NCBI RefSeq assembly: GCF_014842975.1 | Contig: NZ_JACYXK010000025.1 | Span: forward strand, 248,001-312,000 | Length of the DNA stretch: 64,000 nt | Source of the DNA: Rhodanobacter sp. DHB23 | Lineage (GTDB): Bacteria > Pseudomonadota > Gammaproteobacteria > Xanthomonadales > Rhodanobacteraceae | Reading direction: 5' to 3' | Part shown: positions 49,462 through 58,920 of the stretch, piece after piece | Position numbering within the stretch: the first letter of the stretch is position 1 | How the letters are laid out: each line of letters opens with the position of its first letter | Translations under genes and position numbers: made by a program | Notes under the pieces: model-generated | Told to the model about the DNA's origin: nothing | Databases searched by the model: none | What the model saw: the letters and a program-made list of their open reading frames with translations, nothing else

Positions 49462-50240
49462 GGTGCCGTCCCCGGGCCGGGCAGGAGTTGGGTGGCGAGG
49501 AAATCGGCCATGTCATGGTTCAGTGTGTCGTCCACGGCACCCGCGATGCGTGCGGACAGGGGCACGTACACCAGTGCGCCCGGCGCCAGCGGCAACGGGG
49601 TGGATCGGTTCCAGAGTGCCACGCCCCGGCGGAACACCTGTCCGTCGGGCTGGATCACGTAGACCCAGTCGCGGTCCGCGCCATGGGCCAATGGGCATTG
49701 GGCGAGGTAGCCAAGGGCATTGCGTAGCGGCTGCAAGGGCAGCGTGCAGGGCGATTGCACGGCTCCGACCACGCGGATGGTGTCGGGACGCAACGGATAG
49801 AACAACCGGTCGCCGGGCAGCAGCGGCAGGTTGGCGTCGGCATTGGTTTCCACGGCCCGCGGAGCCAGCAGTGCCGGTTCGCGCCCGGTCACCGGCAACA
49901 TGGCGGTAGCGTTGCGCAATTGGCCGACGGTATCCGCCAATGCGGTGTCGCCGCGTTGCATGGCGCGCAGGTGCAGCTGGTCGAGGTCAAACAGGATGCC
50001 GACCTTGAGTCGCTCCTGCGGCACCAGCAGGGAGGGACGCAGCCAGGCCGCCCCCAGCAGATAGGCCTGTGGCTGCACGTCGGCCGCCAGCGCCGCGTTG
50101 CTGAGTCGTGCGCCATCCTTGAGCGAAAGCGTGCCCGGGCGATTGACCGCGCCCCCCACCTGGACCTGCAGCCCGGCGTGCGCGAGCAGCGCGTTGCCGG
50201 CCAGGAACAGCCCAAGTACCGTCGCGAAGGAACGTTTCAT
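49458..50240 (-). CDS. yjbG: YjbG/GfcC-family capsule biosynthesis protein
   Basis: Periplasmic protein of the GfcC family, needed for group 4 capsule and Yjb polysaccharide production; members have two beta-grasp (SLBB-like) domains resembling those of Wza. The 260-residue precursor has a signal peptide (FATVLGLFLAGNALLAHA), a first SLBB-like domain (LQVQVGGAVNRPGTLSLKDGARLSNAAL) and a second (IRVVGAVQSPCTLPLQPLRNALGYLAQC). Start at 50240 gives the signal peptide directly. Overlaps yjbF and yjbH by four bases each. Confidence 0.9.
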   Translation of the reverse strand: MKRSFATVLGLFLAGNALLAHAGLQVQVGGAVNRPGTLSLKDGARLSNAALAADVQPQAYLLGAAWLRPSLLVPQERLKVGILFDLDQLHLRAMQRGDTALADTVGQLRNATAMLPVTGREPALLAPRAVETNADANLPLLPGDRLFYPLRPDTIRVVGAVQSPCTLPLQPLRNALGYLAQCPLAHGADRDWVYVIQPDGQVFRRGVALWNRSTPLPLAPGALVYVPLSARIAGAVDDTLNHDMADFLATQLLPGPGTAP

Positions 50241-50968
50241 GACGGCTTCCCGCGGCGGGGGTGCAACTGCACCAGGGTGATCGGATACCCGGGGGCTACC
50301 TGCTGCACGCTCTTCCACACGAAGCCATCGGCGGGATCCACCCAGTAATGATTGGTGGCATGCCAGCCGGCGGCGGGAGCATCAAGCTCCTCATCGATGC
50401 GCAGCACGTCATGGGACTGGCCCAGGATATCGAGTTGCGCGCTGCCGGCCGGGGTGAGGCGGGCATGCACCGGGACGCCGTAGCGATAGCCGGGGGACCA
50501 GTCCACGGTATACGTGTATTCCACCGGCGCGCTCAGGTGCTGCAGGCCGCGAATGAACGGATTGTCGGCAGGCTGGTGCAGGCCATCCAGGTTCTGCGGC
50601 ATGCCGGCGGTCCCGGTCAATTGGCCATGCTCCAGGAAAACCACCACGTGGTGGCTGCCGTACCAGTCCTCCCGCGCGCCGTCGACGTTGCCGAGGATCA
50701 GCACGGCATGCCCGTCACGCGTGCTGGCCGCCAACTGGTAGTAGGGCAGGGCAGCCACCGTGGCGGCGGTCGGGGCCTGGTGGCGGTGCTGGTTGACCAG
50801 CAATTTCACCGCATCCACCGAGGCGGAAGAAACGGGTGTACACCCGGTCTGCACGGTCACCGCAAGCGCGGCCAGCAACCCTATCGCGGCACCGCGGTGT
50901 CGCGGTAGGGCGTGTTCCGTAGGGCAGCCTGGCGCACGAGGGGTGGCGTTCTGTCGCGGCGAGGGCAT
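50237..50968 (-). CDS. yjbF: YjbF/GfcB-family lipoprotein
   Basis: Outer-membrane-type lipoprotein of the YjbF/GfcB group, part of the Yjb exopolysaccharide set. The 243-residue precursor has a hydrophobic signal (AAIGLLAALAVTVQTGC) ending in a cysteine that fits a lipobox (VQTGC). Downstream segments LPYYQLAASTRDGHAVLILG and WHATNHYWVDPADGFVWKSVQQVAPG are typical of the family. The ATG at 50968 is used; the hydrophilic ~25 residues before the signal are longer than usual, so a later start is possible. Overlaps yjbG by four bases. Confidence 0.85.
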   Translation of the reverse strand: MPSPRQNATPRAPGCPTEHALPRHRGAAIGLLAALAVTVQTGCTPVSSASVDAVKLLVNQHRHQAPTAATVAALPYYQLAASTRDGHAVLILGNVDGAREDWYGSHHVVVFLEHGQLTGTAGMPQNLDGLHQPADNPFIRGLQHLSAPVEYTYTVDWSPGYRYGVPVHARLTPAGSAQLDILGQSHDVLRIDEELDAPAAGWHATNHYWVDPADGFVWKSVQQVAPGYPITLVQLHPRRGKPS

Positions 50969-50982
50969 CAAACCGCAAGCCC

Positions 50983-52098
50983 TCAGTTGCCGTTGGCGTG
51001 GTCGAAGTAATACTGCGACGTAGAGACCGTGCTGAGCGCGGTCGCCAGCGGCAACACCTGGTTGAAGAAGCGGTTCCAGCGGGTGACGCCGGCGGCGCCA
51101 ACGAAGACCACGTCGCCTGGTTTCACCTTGAAATGGTCGGCCAGGGCAAAAGCCGCCGGTGAGTCGGCATTGAGTTCGTATACGGTGGCGGGCGTGGTCT
51201 CGATGTCCTTGGCGCCACGGATCACGTAGACAGCCTTGCCCTTCGCGGTAGTCTGGTTGAGGCCGCCGGCCCGGCCAAGCGCCTGCGTCAACGTGAGGCT
51301 GGCCGTCTTGAAGGGAATGGCCATCGGGCGGTTGATCTCGCCCAATACATAGGCTTCCTGGCGATCGTTGTAAGGCAGGTAGAGGCGGTCGCCATCCTTG
51401 AGGTAGATGTTCTCGGCCAAGCTGTTGCCGGGATCGAGCTGGTCCAGGTCGAGGTGGTAGACGTGGCCATCGCGGGTCAGCATCAGATCGGAAATGTTGG
51501 CCTGCCCGGGGCTAACGGTGGCGGCACCGATCGCCTGGGCCAAGGTCAGCGGCACGGCCGTGATCGGCAGCGGGAGGGTTTTCTCAAAAGCCCCGTTCAC
51601 CATCACGTGCTGGCTGTCGTAACCGATCACGTTGACGTCTACTTGAGGCTTTTCGACATAGGTGGCCAGCTTGTCCCCAATTGCCTTGCGCAATTCCTCG
51701 ATGGTCATGCCGGCGACCTTGAGCTGACCCACATAGGGATAGAACAGGGTGCCGTCGGAGCGCACCAGACGACCGTTCGCCGCCGTCTGTTGCTGCGGGC
51801 CGGCTGGTGAAGTCAACTCCGGGTGATCCCACACGGTGATGTACAGCGTGTCGCCGGCACCTATGCGGTAGGGCTCGGGCTTGTACGCCAGCAGCGTAGC
51901 GGGAACGGTACGGCTGTCTGCGGTCGCCTGATCCATAGCCAGCAGCTTCGGGGTGATCGGCACCAACTGCACGTGGCCGTTGTCAGCCTCGTTGCCGCGG
52001 GTCAGCGAGCCGGTGGCCAGATGCTGGCCGGGTGCCCAAATGCACCCTCCAAGCGAGCAGGTCAAAACGGCAACGGCGAGCAAGGAAAGGGTTTTCAT
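50983..52098 (-). CDS. wza: Wza-type polysaccharide export outer-membrane lipoprotein
   Basis: Octameric outer-membrane export channel for capsule or exopolysaccharide. The 371-residue precursor has a lipoprotein signal (LLAVAVLTCSLGGC), the Poly_export domain (YRIGAGDTLYITVWDHPEL, then GTLFYPYVGQLKVAGMTIEELR), two SLBB domains (VMVNGAFEKTLPLPITAVPLT; AYVLGEINRPMAIPF) and a C-terminal amphipathic helix region (WNRFFNQVLPLATALSTV). It sits between yjbE and yjbF on the same strand, 15 bases before yjbF, and diverges from wzb/wzc, its usual partners. Confidence 0.94.
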   Translation of the reverse strand: MKTLSLLAVAVLTCSLGGCIWAPGQHLATGSLTRGNEADNGHVQLVPITPKLLAMDQATADSRTVPATLLAYKPEPYRIGAGDTLYITVWDHPELTSPAGPQQQTAANGRLVRSDGTLFYPYVGQLKVAGMTIEELRKAIGDKLATYVEKPQVDVNVIGYDSQHVMVNGAFEKTLPLPITAVPLTLAQAIGAATVSPGQANISDLMLTRDGHVYHLDLDQLDPGNSLAENIYLKDGDRLYLPYNDRQEAYVLGEINRPMAIPFKTASLTLTQALGRAGGLNQTTAKGKAVYVIRGAKDIETTPATVYELNADSPAAFALADHFKVKPGDVVFVGAAGVTRWNRFFNQVLPLATALSTVSTSQYYFDHANGN

Positions 52099-52141
52099 GG
52101 TGAATTAAGAGGCCATGGCTGATTTTTACGCAGACAACAAA

Positions 52142-52169
52142 AACCGTGCCGGACACGTCCAGCACGGTT
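52142..52169 (-). terminator. Terminator/attenuator between yjbE and wza
   Basis: AACCGTGC (52142-52149) pairs with GCACGGTT (52162-52169); on the minus strand the stem is followed by TTTTTGTTG. It lies 22 bases after the yjbE stop and before wza, so it could make yjbE mRNA more abundant than the downstream genes. Confidence 0.65.
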
Positions 52170-52190
52170 TGCACAATCATTCGGCAGAAC

Positions 52191-52502
52191 TCAGTTGGTA
52201 CCCGTGGTTCCAGTCGTGCCAGTCGTACCGGTCGTGCCAGTGCTGCCGTTGTTGCCAGTCTCGTTGCCATGGTTGCTGCTGCTGGTGGCGCCAGCGATCA
52301 CGGCGACAGCTACGACACCCATGCCGATGTAGGTGGCGTCAAGCACACCTTGGGAAACATCACTGGCACCATTGGCGCCCGGCAGATCAGTGGCAGGCTG
52401 GCTCTGCTGCTGCGAAGCGGGCTGCGGAGCCTGCTGCGCAAAGGCCTGGCTCGACACGGCTGCAGCGATCAAGGCGATGGACAGGATCTTCATCGTTTTC
52501 AT
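52191..52502 (-). CDS. yjbE: YjbE/GfcA-like small secreted Thr-Gly repeat protein
   Basis: A 103-residue exported protein. Signal peptide MKTMKILSIALIAAAVSSQAFA, a Gln/Pro-rich segment, a second hydrophobic stretch (ATYIGMGVVAVAVIAGATSS) and a C-terminal tail of Gly-Thr-Thr repeats (GSTGTTGTTGTTGTTGTN). This layout matches YjbE/GfcA, the first gene of E. coli yjb/gfc operons, also threonine-rich at the end. Function unknown beyond a link to polysaccharide production. A terminator-like hairpin follows. Confidence 0.8.
   Translation of the reverse strand: MKTMKILSIALIAAAVSSQAFAQQAPQPASQQQSQPATDLPGANGASDVSQGVLDATYIGMGVVAVAVIAGATSSSNHGNETGNNGSTGTTGTTGTTGTTGTN
52197..52247 (-). repeat. Imperfect 9-base tandem repeat in yjbE
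   Basis: About five to six copies of a 9-base unit (GGC ACG ACT and variants on the minus strand) encode the Gly-Thr-Thr tail. Third-position differences between copies show the repeat has aged, but in-frame gain or loss of units would be silent for the rest of the protein. Confidence 0.7.
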
Positions 52503-52942
52503 GGTTCAGAAACTCCCTGCGATTGGCCCAAGGAGTATAACCACAAAATTCGGGAGGGGGGAACTCGGCCGTGAACCGGGTGTTGAGCTATCACCTCGGT
52601 CACGGCGCGGACTGGCTCTGTGACGGGGCGCAGGGATGGAGGTCGGCTTTCCGCTGCCGGGATGGCTCGATGGCCGTGCATGCCATGCAAGGACTGGATT
52701 TCCTCCAGGATTTCATTAACGAATCCGTGTTGCCAGTTTGCCAGCCCCCTGCCTTGTTGCGTACCCTACCTGACTTGTGCCGGGGTTCCGGTCTCCATGG
52801 AACTGTGGCCAGATCTTCAAGGAGCGAGCCGAACGCATGCTGGATCGCGGCATGGGTTGGACGCCGGCAACCGACAGACGATTGCGTATCACGTGCTGCC
52901 GTCGCAGCGCGCGAGGCGAGGAAGCAGGAGAATCCAGTCACC
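52503..52942. other. Divergent regulatory region between yjbE and wzb (440 bases)
   Basis: Separates the minus-strand yjb/wza set from plus-strand wzb/wzc and must hold promoters for both. I see no strong sigma-70 match, no ops (GGCGGTAG) element and no RNA gene. The minus-strand string TGGTTATACT (about 52534-52543) is a possible -10 for yjbE. The frame of wzb is open back to 52571, but the translated extension has no Wzb-like sequence. Confidence 0.5.
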
Positions 52943-53380
52943 GTGTTTGGAAGGATCTTGACGGTATGCGTGGGCAATATTTGCCGTAGTCCCACCGCCG
53001 AATACCTGCTCCGGCAACAAGTTGCACCATGGGGCATCCAGGTGGGGAGCGCCGGGCTGGCCGCCATGGTGGATTCGCCCGTGGAGGCGACCGCCGCCCA
53101 GTTGATGGACGAGCATGGCGTGGACAGCTCGATGCACCGCGCACGGCAGGTCACGCCTGAATTGCTGCGTGAGGTCGATCTGGTACTAGGCATGGAAAAG
53201 AGCCATCTGACCGCCTTGGCAAACTTGGCGCCTGAAGCCAGCGGCAAGTTGTTTTTGCTCGACAAGTGGGGTGAGGCACGGGATATTCCCGATCCGTATC
53301 GGCAGCAGCGCCCGGCATTCGAGCATGTGTATGCGTTGATCGAGCGCGGTGTGCGCAGCTGGCTTCCCTATCTACGGTAG
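52943..53380 (+). CDS. wzb: Low-molecular-weight protein tyrosine phosphatase (Wzb-like)
   Basis: Dephosphorylates the Wzc tyrosine kinase to allow cycling of polysaccharide export. The 145-residue product carries the P-loop CVGNICRS with nucleophile C9 and R15, and the general-acid D117 in DIPDPYRQ. The start is GTG 52943, eight codons before the catalytic cysteine as expected for the family; a CAGGAGA sequence lies about 12 bases upstream. The longer open frame would add 124 unrelated residues. wzc follows after 60 bases. Confidence 0.93.
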   Translation: MFGRILTVCVGNICRSPTAEYLLRQQVAPWGIQVGSAGLAAMVDSPVEATAAQLMDEHGVDSSMHRARQVTPELLREVDLVLGMEKSHLTALANLAPEASGKLFLLDKWGEARDIPDPYRQQRPAFEHVYALIERGVRSWLPYLR

Positions 53381-53440
53381 CTGGCCTCGTCTGATCCTGA
53401 AGCCGACCCATTTCAGTCATTCCAACCGAAAGCGAACTAC

Positions 53441-55642
53441 ATGGCCGCCGCGTCAAGCACACCCTCCCGAGACGACGAAATCGACCTCAACGCCCTGCTG
53501 GGCACGGTTCTCGACCACAAGTGGCTGCTCATCGCCGTCACCTCCTGCTTCTTTGTGTTCAGCGTGGCCTATGCCATTCTGGCCACGCCGATTTACCAAG
53601 CTACCGCAATGGTGCAGGTGGAGCAGAAAGTCCCAGACTTGCCAGGGTTGAGCGCGATCTCACAGACACTCGGTGCCTCCAGTTCTGAAGACACCACGGA
53701 AATTGCGATCATCACGTCTCGCTCGGTGATCGGAAAAGCTGTGGACAATCTTGGGCTCAATGTGGTGGTGGTGCCGCACCGCTTTCCAGTCTTTGGTGGA
53801 TTTATAGCGCGCCACTTCGTACCTGGCCAATCCGGTGAGGTCGCTGCACCATGGTTGGGCCTCAGCCGGGACGATTGGGGCGGCTCCAAGCTCGATGTAT
53901 TTCAACTTGATGTTCCAGATATTTTGCTGGGTAAAAAGTTAACTCTGATTGCTGGCGAGCATGGTGCCTATACCCTGCTGGACGTTGATGGCACTGCATT
54001 GCTGCGGGGTCAGGTGGGTCAAGTGTCGACTGGTCGTGGTGTGACGATGCAGGTTAAGACGCTAATGGCGAATCCAGGCATGCGTTTCACTGTGGCGCGC
54101 AATCGTGAATTGGCCACAATCAACAAGCTGCAGCTGACTGTCGATGCACTTGAGCAAGGCAAGGACTCGGGCATTATTGCGCTGACTTACGAGAATGCTG
54201 ATCCACAGCTTGCTTCTGACGTACTCGACCAAGTAACCCAAGCCTATGTGCGGCAGAATGTGGAGCGAAATTCCGCGCAGGCTGCCAACAGCCTAAAGTT
54301 TGTGAAAGAGCAGTTGCCGCTGGTACGTGAAAAGTTGGAGCAAGCGCAATCGGCACTTAATGCTTATCAGGTAAAGGCGCACTCGGTCGACATCAATCTG
54401 CAAACCAAGGGGCTGCTTGACCAGATTGTGGCCGTTGAGAGCAGCATCCAACATTTGGAACTGCAACAAGCAGACATGGAGCGGCGTTTCACCAAAGATC
54501 ACCCAGCTTATCAGGCACTGATGCAGCAGCTTGGCCAGTTGCAGGCGCAGAAGGCCGGCATGGAAAAACAGGTGGACAATTTGCCGGACACACAGCGTGA
54601 CTTGTTGCGATTGATGGAGGATGTACAGGTCAGCAACCGCACCTATACAGGCCTGTTGGATCAGGCACAGCAATTGGAAATCGCTCGGGCTGGCACGGTG
54701 GGTAACGTTCGTATCGTGGATGCAGCAGCCGTGGATACCACGCTGCCTGTGAAGCCGAAGAAGGCTATCGTGGTGATCGGCGGTACATTCCTTGGCGCAC
54801 TCCTGGCCGTGGCCTTCATCTTCCTGCGCCAAATGCTCAACCGCGGCGTAGAGGATCCGGCCAACATCGAGGAGCTGGGTTTGCCGGTGTATGCCTCTAT
54901 TCCACTCAGTAATGATGAGCGGGGTATGTCGGTGAAGGGATTGCATCAGCATGGCGACAGCCGGCAGCACTTGCTGGCGGTAACATCGCCTGCCGATTTG
55001 GCGACCGAGGCGCTACGCAGCCTGCGTACCAGCCTGCATTTCGCGCGGCTGGAAGCCAAGAACAATCTGTTGATGATCTCGGGTTCCAGTCCGGACGCGG
55101 GCAAGACCTTCGTATCGGCGAACCTTGCTGCGGTGATTGCTCAGGCTGGGCAGACGGTGTTGTTGATCGACGCAGACATGCGCAAGGGCAGCCAACACAA
55201 GGTGTTGGGTGGTCGTCCCGAAAATGGATTGTCCGAACTTGTTTCCGGTCAGATTGATTTGGCTGCGGCGGTTCGGCCGGTTGAAGGCGTGGAGAAGCTG
55301 CACTTCATCGCGCGTGGCAAGGTGCCGCCGAATCCTTCCGAATTGCTGATGCACACTGGGTTTACCGATCTTCTCAGCAAGGTATTGCCGTTGTATGACT
55401 TGGTCATCATCGACACTCCGCCCATCTTGGCGGTTACAGATGCTGCCGTGATCGGCCATCACGCAGGCACCAGCCTGCTGGTGGTGCGCTTCGGATTGAA
55501 CCAGTCGCGCGAGATTGCACTGGCCAAACAGCGCTTCGAACAGAACGGCGTGCAAATCAAGGGCGCGATCTTCAATGCCGTAGAAAAGCGTAGCGCGGGC
55601 TATTACTCCTACGGTTACTACGAATACAAGGCCGCCAAATAA
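53441..55642 (+). CDS. wzc: Tyrosine-protein kinase / chain-length regulator (Wzc)
   Basis: Inner-membrane co-polymerase and autokinase controlling exopolysaccharide length and export through Wza. The 733-residue protein has a Wzz domain with membrane segments at ~28-48 and ~443-463, periplasmic coiled coils (~290-420, including PVKPKK just before TM2), and a cytoplasmic BY-kinase domain: Walker A GSSPDAGKT with K555, Walker A' LLIDADMRKG and Walker B LVIIDTPPIL. The C-terminal tyrosine cluster GYYSYGYYEY is the autophosphorylation site dephosphorylated by Wzb. Codon use is less GC-rich than in the genes to the left. Confidence 0.96.
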   Translation: MAAASSTPSRDDEIDLNALLGTVLDHKWLLIAVTSCFFVFSVAYAILATPIYQATAMVQVEQKVPDLPGLSAISQTLGASSSEDTTEIAIITSRSVIGKAVDNLGLNVVVVPHRFPVFGGFIARHFVPGQSGEVAAPWLGLSRDDWGGSKLDVFQLDVPDILLGKKLTLIAGEHGAYTLLDVDGTALLRGQVGQVSTGRGVTMQVKTLMANPGMRFTVARNRELATINKLQLTVDALEQGKDSGIIALTYENADPQLASDVLDQVTQAYVRQNVERNSAQAANSLKFVKEQLPLVREKLEQAQSALNAYQVKAHSVDINLQTKGLLDQIVAVESSIQHLELQQADMERRFTKDHPAYQALMQQLGQLQAQKAGMEKQVDNLPDTQRDLLRLMEDVQVSNRTYTGLLDQAQQLEIARAGTVGNVRIVDAAAVDTTLPVKPKKAIVVIGGTFLGALLAVAFIFLRQMLNRGVEDPANIEELGLPVYASIPLSNDERGMSVKGLHQHGDSRQHLLAVTSPADLATEALRSLRTSLHFARLEAKNNLLMISGSSPDAGKTFVSANLAAVIAQAGQTVLLIDADMRKGSQHKVLGGRPENGLSELVSGQIDLAAAVRPVEGVEKLHFIARGKVPPNPSELLMHTGFTDLLSKVLPLYDLVIIDTPPILAVTDAAVIGHHAGTSLLVVRFGLNQSREIALAKQRFEQNGVQIKGAIFNAVEKRSAGYYSYGYYEYKAAK

Positions 55643-55881
55643 ATTTGCGGCGACTTCAAAGAGGCAACATTTCGCCCTGTTATGGGGCGAAGGCACGACA
55701 ATCTCCCCCCATCTGTCTATAGGGGAGGCGGGTGGAGGCAAGTTCAGGCATGGCACAGGATGGCCGGCCCTCCAAAGGAGCGAGATGTGTGGTGTGAACG
55801 CACATCGATGCTCTGGGAGGCGATGTACTTCACCGTGCCTGTTCTCCAACCCACTCGGATCATTCGGACAACGGATACAAC

Positions 55882-57162
55882 ATGCAGTCATTGGACAACG
55901 CAAAGATCGCGATCGTCGGCTTGGGTTACGTGGGCCTGCCATTGGCAGTGGAGTTTGGCAAGCAATTTGAGGTCACTGGTTTCGATATCCACGTCCAGCG
56001 GATCGAGGAGTTGCGCAACGGTTTCGATCACACCCAAGAGACTTCGTCCGAGGAACTGGCCTCGGCAAAGCGTCTGGGTTACACCACGGATCTCGAAGCG
56101 CTACGGCAATGCAACGTGTTCATCATCACCGTGCCGACGCCGGTGGACGAACACAAGCGTCCAGACTTCACGCCGCTGATCAAGGCTAGCCAGTCCGTCG
56201 GCAAAGTGCTGAAGCGTAGCGATGTGGTGATTTACGAATCAACCGTCTATCCCGGCGCCACCGAGGAAGTCTGTATACCCGAACTGGAACGTGTTTCAGG
56301 GCTCAGGTTCAATGTCGACTTCACTGCGGGCTATAGCCCCGAACGCATAAACCCGGGTGACAAGCAGCGCCGCTTGGTCAACATCCCCAAGATTACCTCG
56401 GGCTCGACCCCGGAGGCAGCCGAGTTTGTCGACTCGCTCTATCGCCGCATCATCCAGGCAGGCACCCACAAGGCGTCGAGCTTGAAGGTGGCGGAAGCTG
56501 CAAAAGTCATCGAAAACACCCAGCGTGACGCCAATATTGCGTTGATCAACGAATTCGCTCTGATCTTCCATCGCTTGGGTATCGATACCACCGACGTGCT
56601 CGAGGCGGCTGGTACCAAATGGAATTTTCTACCGTTCCGTCCTGGTCTGGTCGGAGGGCATTGCATTGGCGTCGATCCGTACTACCTGATCCAGAAGGCG
56701 CAATCGGTAGGGTATCACCCGGACATCCTGCTTTCTTGTCGCCGCATCAATGATGCCATGGGTCAGCATGTGGCCAGCGAGGTAGTGAAACTGATGATCG
56801 GCCAAGGGCACGCGATCAAGGATAGCCGCGTGCTGGTGCTTGGCTTCACTTTCAAGGAGAACTGCCCGGACCTGCGCAATACGCGCGTCGTCGATCTGGT
56901 CAAGGAGCTGGAGAGTTTTGGTGCCCAGGTCGATATCCATGACCCATGGGCGGATGCAGTCGAAGCAAAGGCTGAATACGGGTTGGACTTGTTGGCTACC
57001 CAGCCAGTGCCTGGCACTTATGATGCTGTGGTTGTCGCCGTGGCACATGATGAATTCAAAGCAGAAGGCAGCGCCGGTATGCGTGCACTGGGAAATCATC
57101 GTGCCGTGCTGTACGACATCAAAGGCATCCTGCCCAAGGAAGAGGTGGACGGCCGTCTCTGA
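55882..57162 (+). CDS. wbpA: UDP-N-acetylglucosamine 6-dehydrogenase (WbpA/TviB type)
   Basis: NAD-dependent oxidation of C6 of a UDP-HexNAc to the uronic acid. The 426-residue enzyme has the Rossmann motif IAIVGLGYVGLPLAVEFG, TVPTPVDEHKRPD, and the catalytic cysteine C261 in GGHCIGVDPYY, with K in KVIENTQRDANIALINE and LGFTFKENCPDLRNTRV. The following genes encode the next enzymes of the UDP-GlcNAc(3NAc)A pathway, so UDP-GlcNAc is the probable substrate (WbpA role), though TviB-type enzymes act similarly. A 239-base gap precedes it, containing a small hairpin at 55671-55691 but no evident promoter. Confidence 0.92.
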   Translation: MQSLDNAKIAIVGLGYVGLPLAVEFGKQFEVTGFDIHVQRIEELRNGFDHTQETSSEELASAKRLGYTTDLEALRQCNVFIITVPTPVDEHKRPDFTPLIKASQSVGKVLKRSDVVIYESTVYPGATEEVCIPELERVSGLRFNVDFTAGYSPERINPGDKQRRLVNIPKITSGSTPEAAEFVDSLYRRIIQAGTHKASSLKVAEAAKVIENTQRDANIALINEFALIFHRLGIDTTDVLEAAGTKWNFLPFRPGLVGGHCIGVDPYYLIQKAQSVGYHPDILLSCRRINDAMGQHVASEVVKLMIGQGHAIKDSRVLVLGFTFKENCPDLRNTRVVDLVKELESFGAQVDIHDPWADAVEAKAEYGLDLLATQPVPGTYDAVVVAVAHDEFKAEGSAGMRALGNHRAVLYDIKGILPKEEVDGRL

Positions 57163-58209
<1,047 letters not shown>

Positions 58210-58219
58210 GGTGGCAACC

Positions 58220-58801
58220 ATGGGTCACTATCAGCATCCCAGTGCCATCGTCGATGAGGGCGCGCAGATCGGTGAGGGTTCCCGCGTGTGGCACTTCGCC
58301 CACGTATGTGGCGGCGCGCGTATCGGCAGTGGGGTATCACTCGGGCAGAACGTATTCGTAGGCAACCGGGTAAGCATCGGCGATCGCTGCAAAATCCAGA
58401 ACAATGTGTCGGTTTACGACAATGTGACACTGGAAGAGGGCGTGTTCTGTGGTCCCAGTATGGTGTTTACCAACGTATACAACCCGCGTTCGTTGATCGA
58501 ACGCAAGGATGAATACCGTGACACGCTGGTAAAGAAAGGCGCTACGCTGGGTGCGAACTGCACCATAGTGTGCGGCATCACCATCGGCGAATATGCCTTC
58601 GTCGGTGCCGGCGCAGTGATCAACAAGGACGTGCCTGCTTATGCCCTGATGGTTGGCGTTCCCGCGCGTCAGATCGGCTGGATGAGCGAATTCGGCGAAC
58701 AATTGAATTTGCCTTTGCATGGTGATGGCGAAGCCATTTGCTCGCACACGCAAGCGCGTTATGTGCTGACGGCAGGCAATCTGCACAAGATTGCCGCCTG
58801 A
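58220..58801 (+). CDS. wbpD: UDP-2-acetamido-3-amino-glucuronate N-acetyltransferase (WbpD/WlbB)
   Basis: Left-handed beta-helix acetyltransferase that acetylates the 3-amino group. The 193-residue protein is made of hexapeptide repeats ([70 protein letters not shown]) with the loop [23 protein letters not shown] that holds the active-site region. ATG 58220 preceded by GAGGTGG fits better than GTG 58211. It lies between the dehydrogenase and the aminotransferase; its product acts after the aminotransferase. Confidence 0.92.
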   Translation: MGHYQHPSAIVDEGAQIGEGSRVWHFAHVCGGARIGSGVSLGQNVFVGNRVSIGDRCKIQNNVSVYDNVTLEEGVFCGPSMVFTNVYNPRSLIERKDEYRDTLVKKGATLGANCTIVCGITIGEYAFVGAGAVINKDVPAYALMVGVPARQIGWMSEFGEQLNLPLHGDGEAICSHTQARYVLTAGNLHKIAA

Positions 58802-58920
58802 CCCTCTGATTCTCGGTCGAAATCATGCCTACTATGCATGATCGTCCTTATTGGCATACGTGATGGCCTGCCAGAGCGATCCCGTTCTGTGTAAGCGACA
58901 CTCATTTTGGAACTTCGTAC

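Noticed and set aside
52571-52942. A 124-codon in-frame extension upstream of wzb
   Set aside because: Wzb proteins start a few residues before the catalytic cysteine; the extension shows no domain and covers the divergent promoter region.
52503-52942. JUMPstart/ops element upstream of the polysaccharide genes
   Set aside because: I did not find GGCGGTAG or its flanking sequence on either strand of the divergent region.
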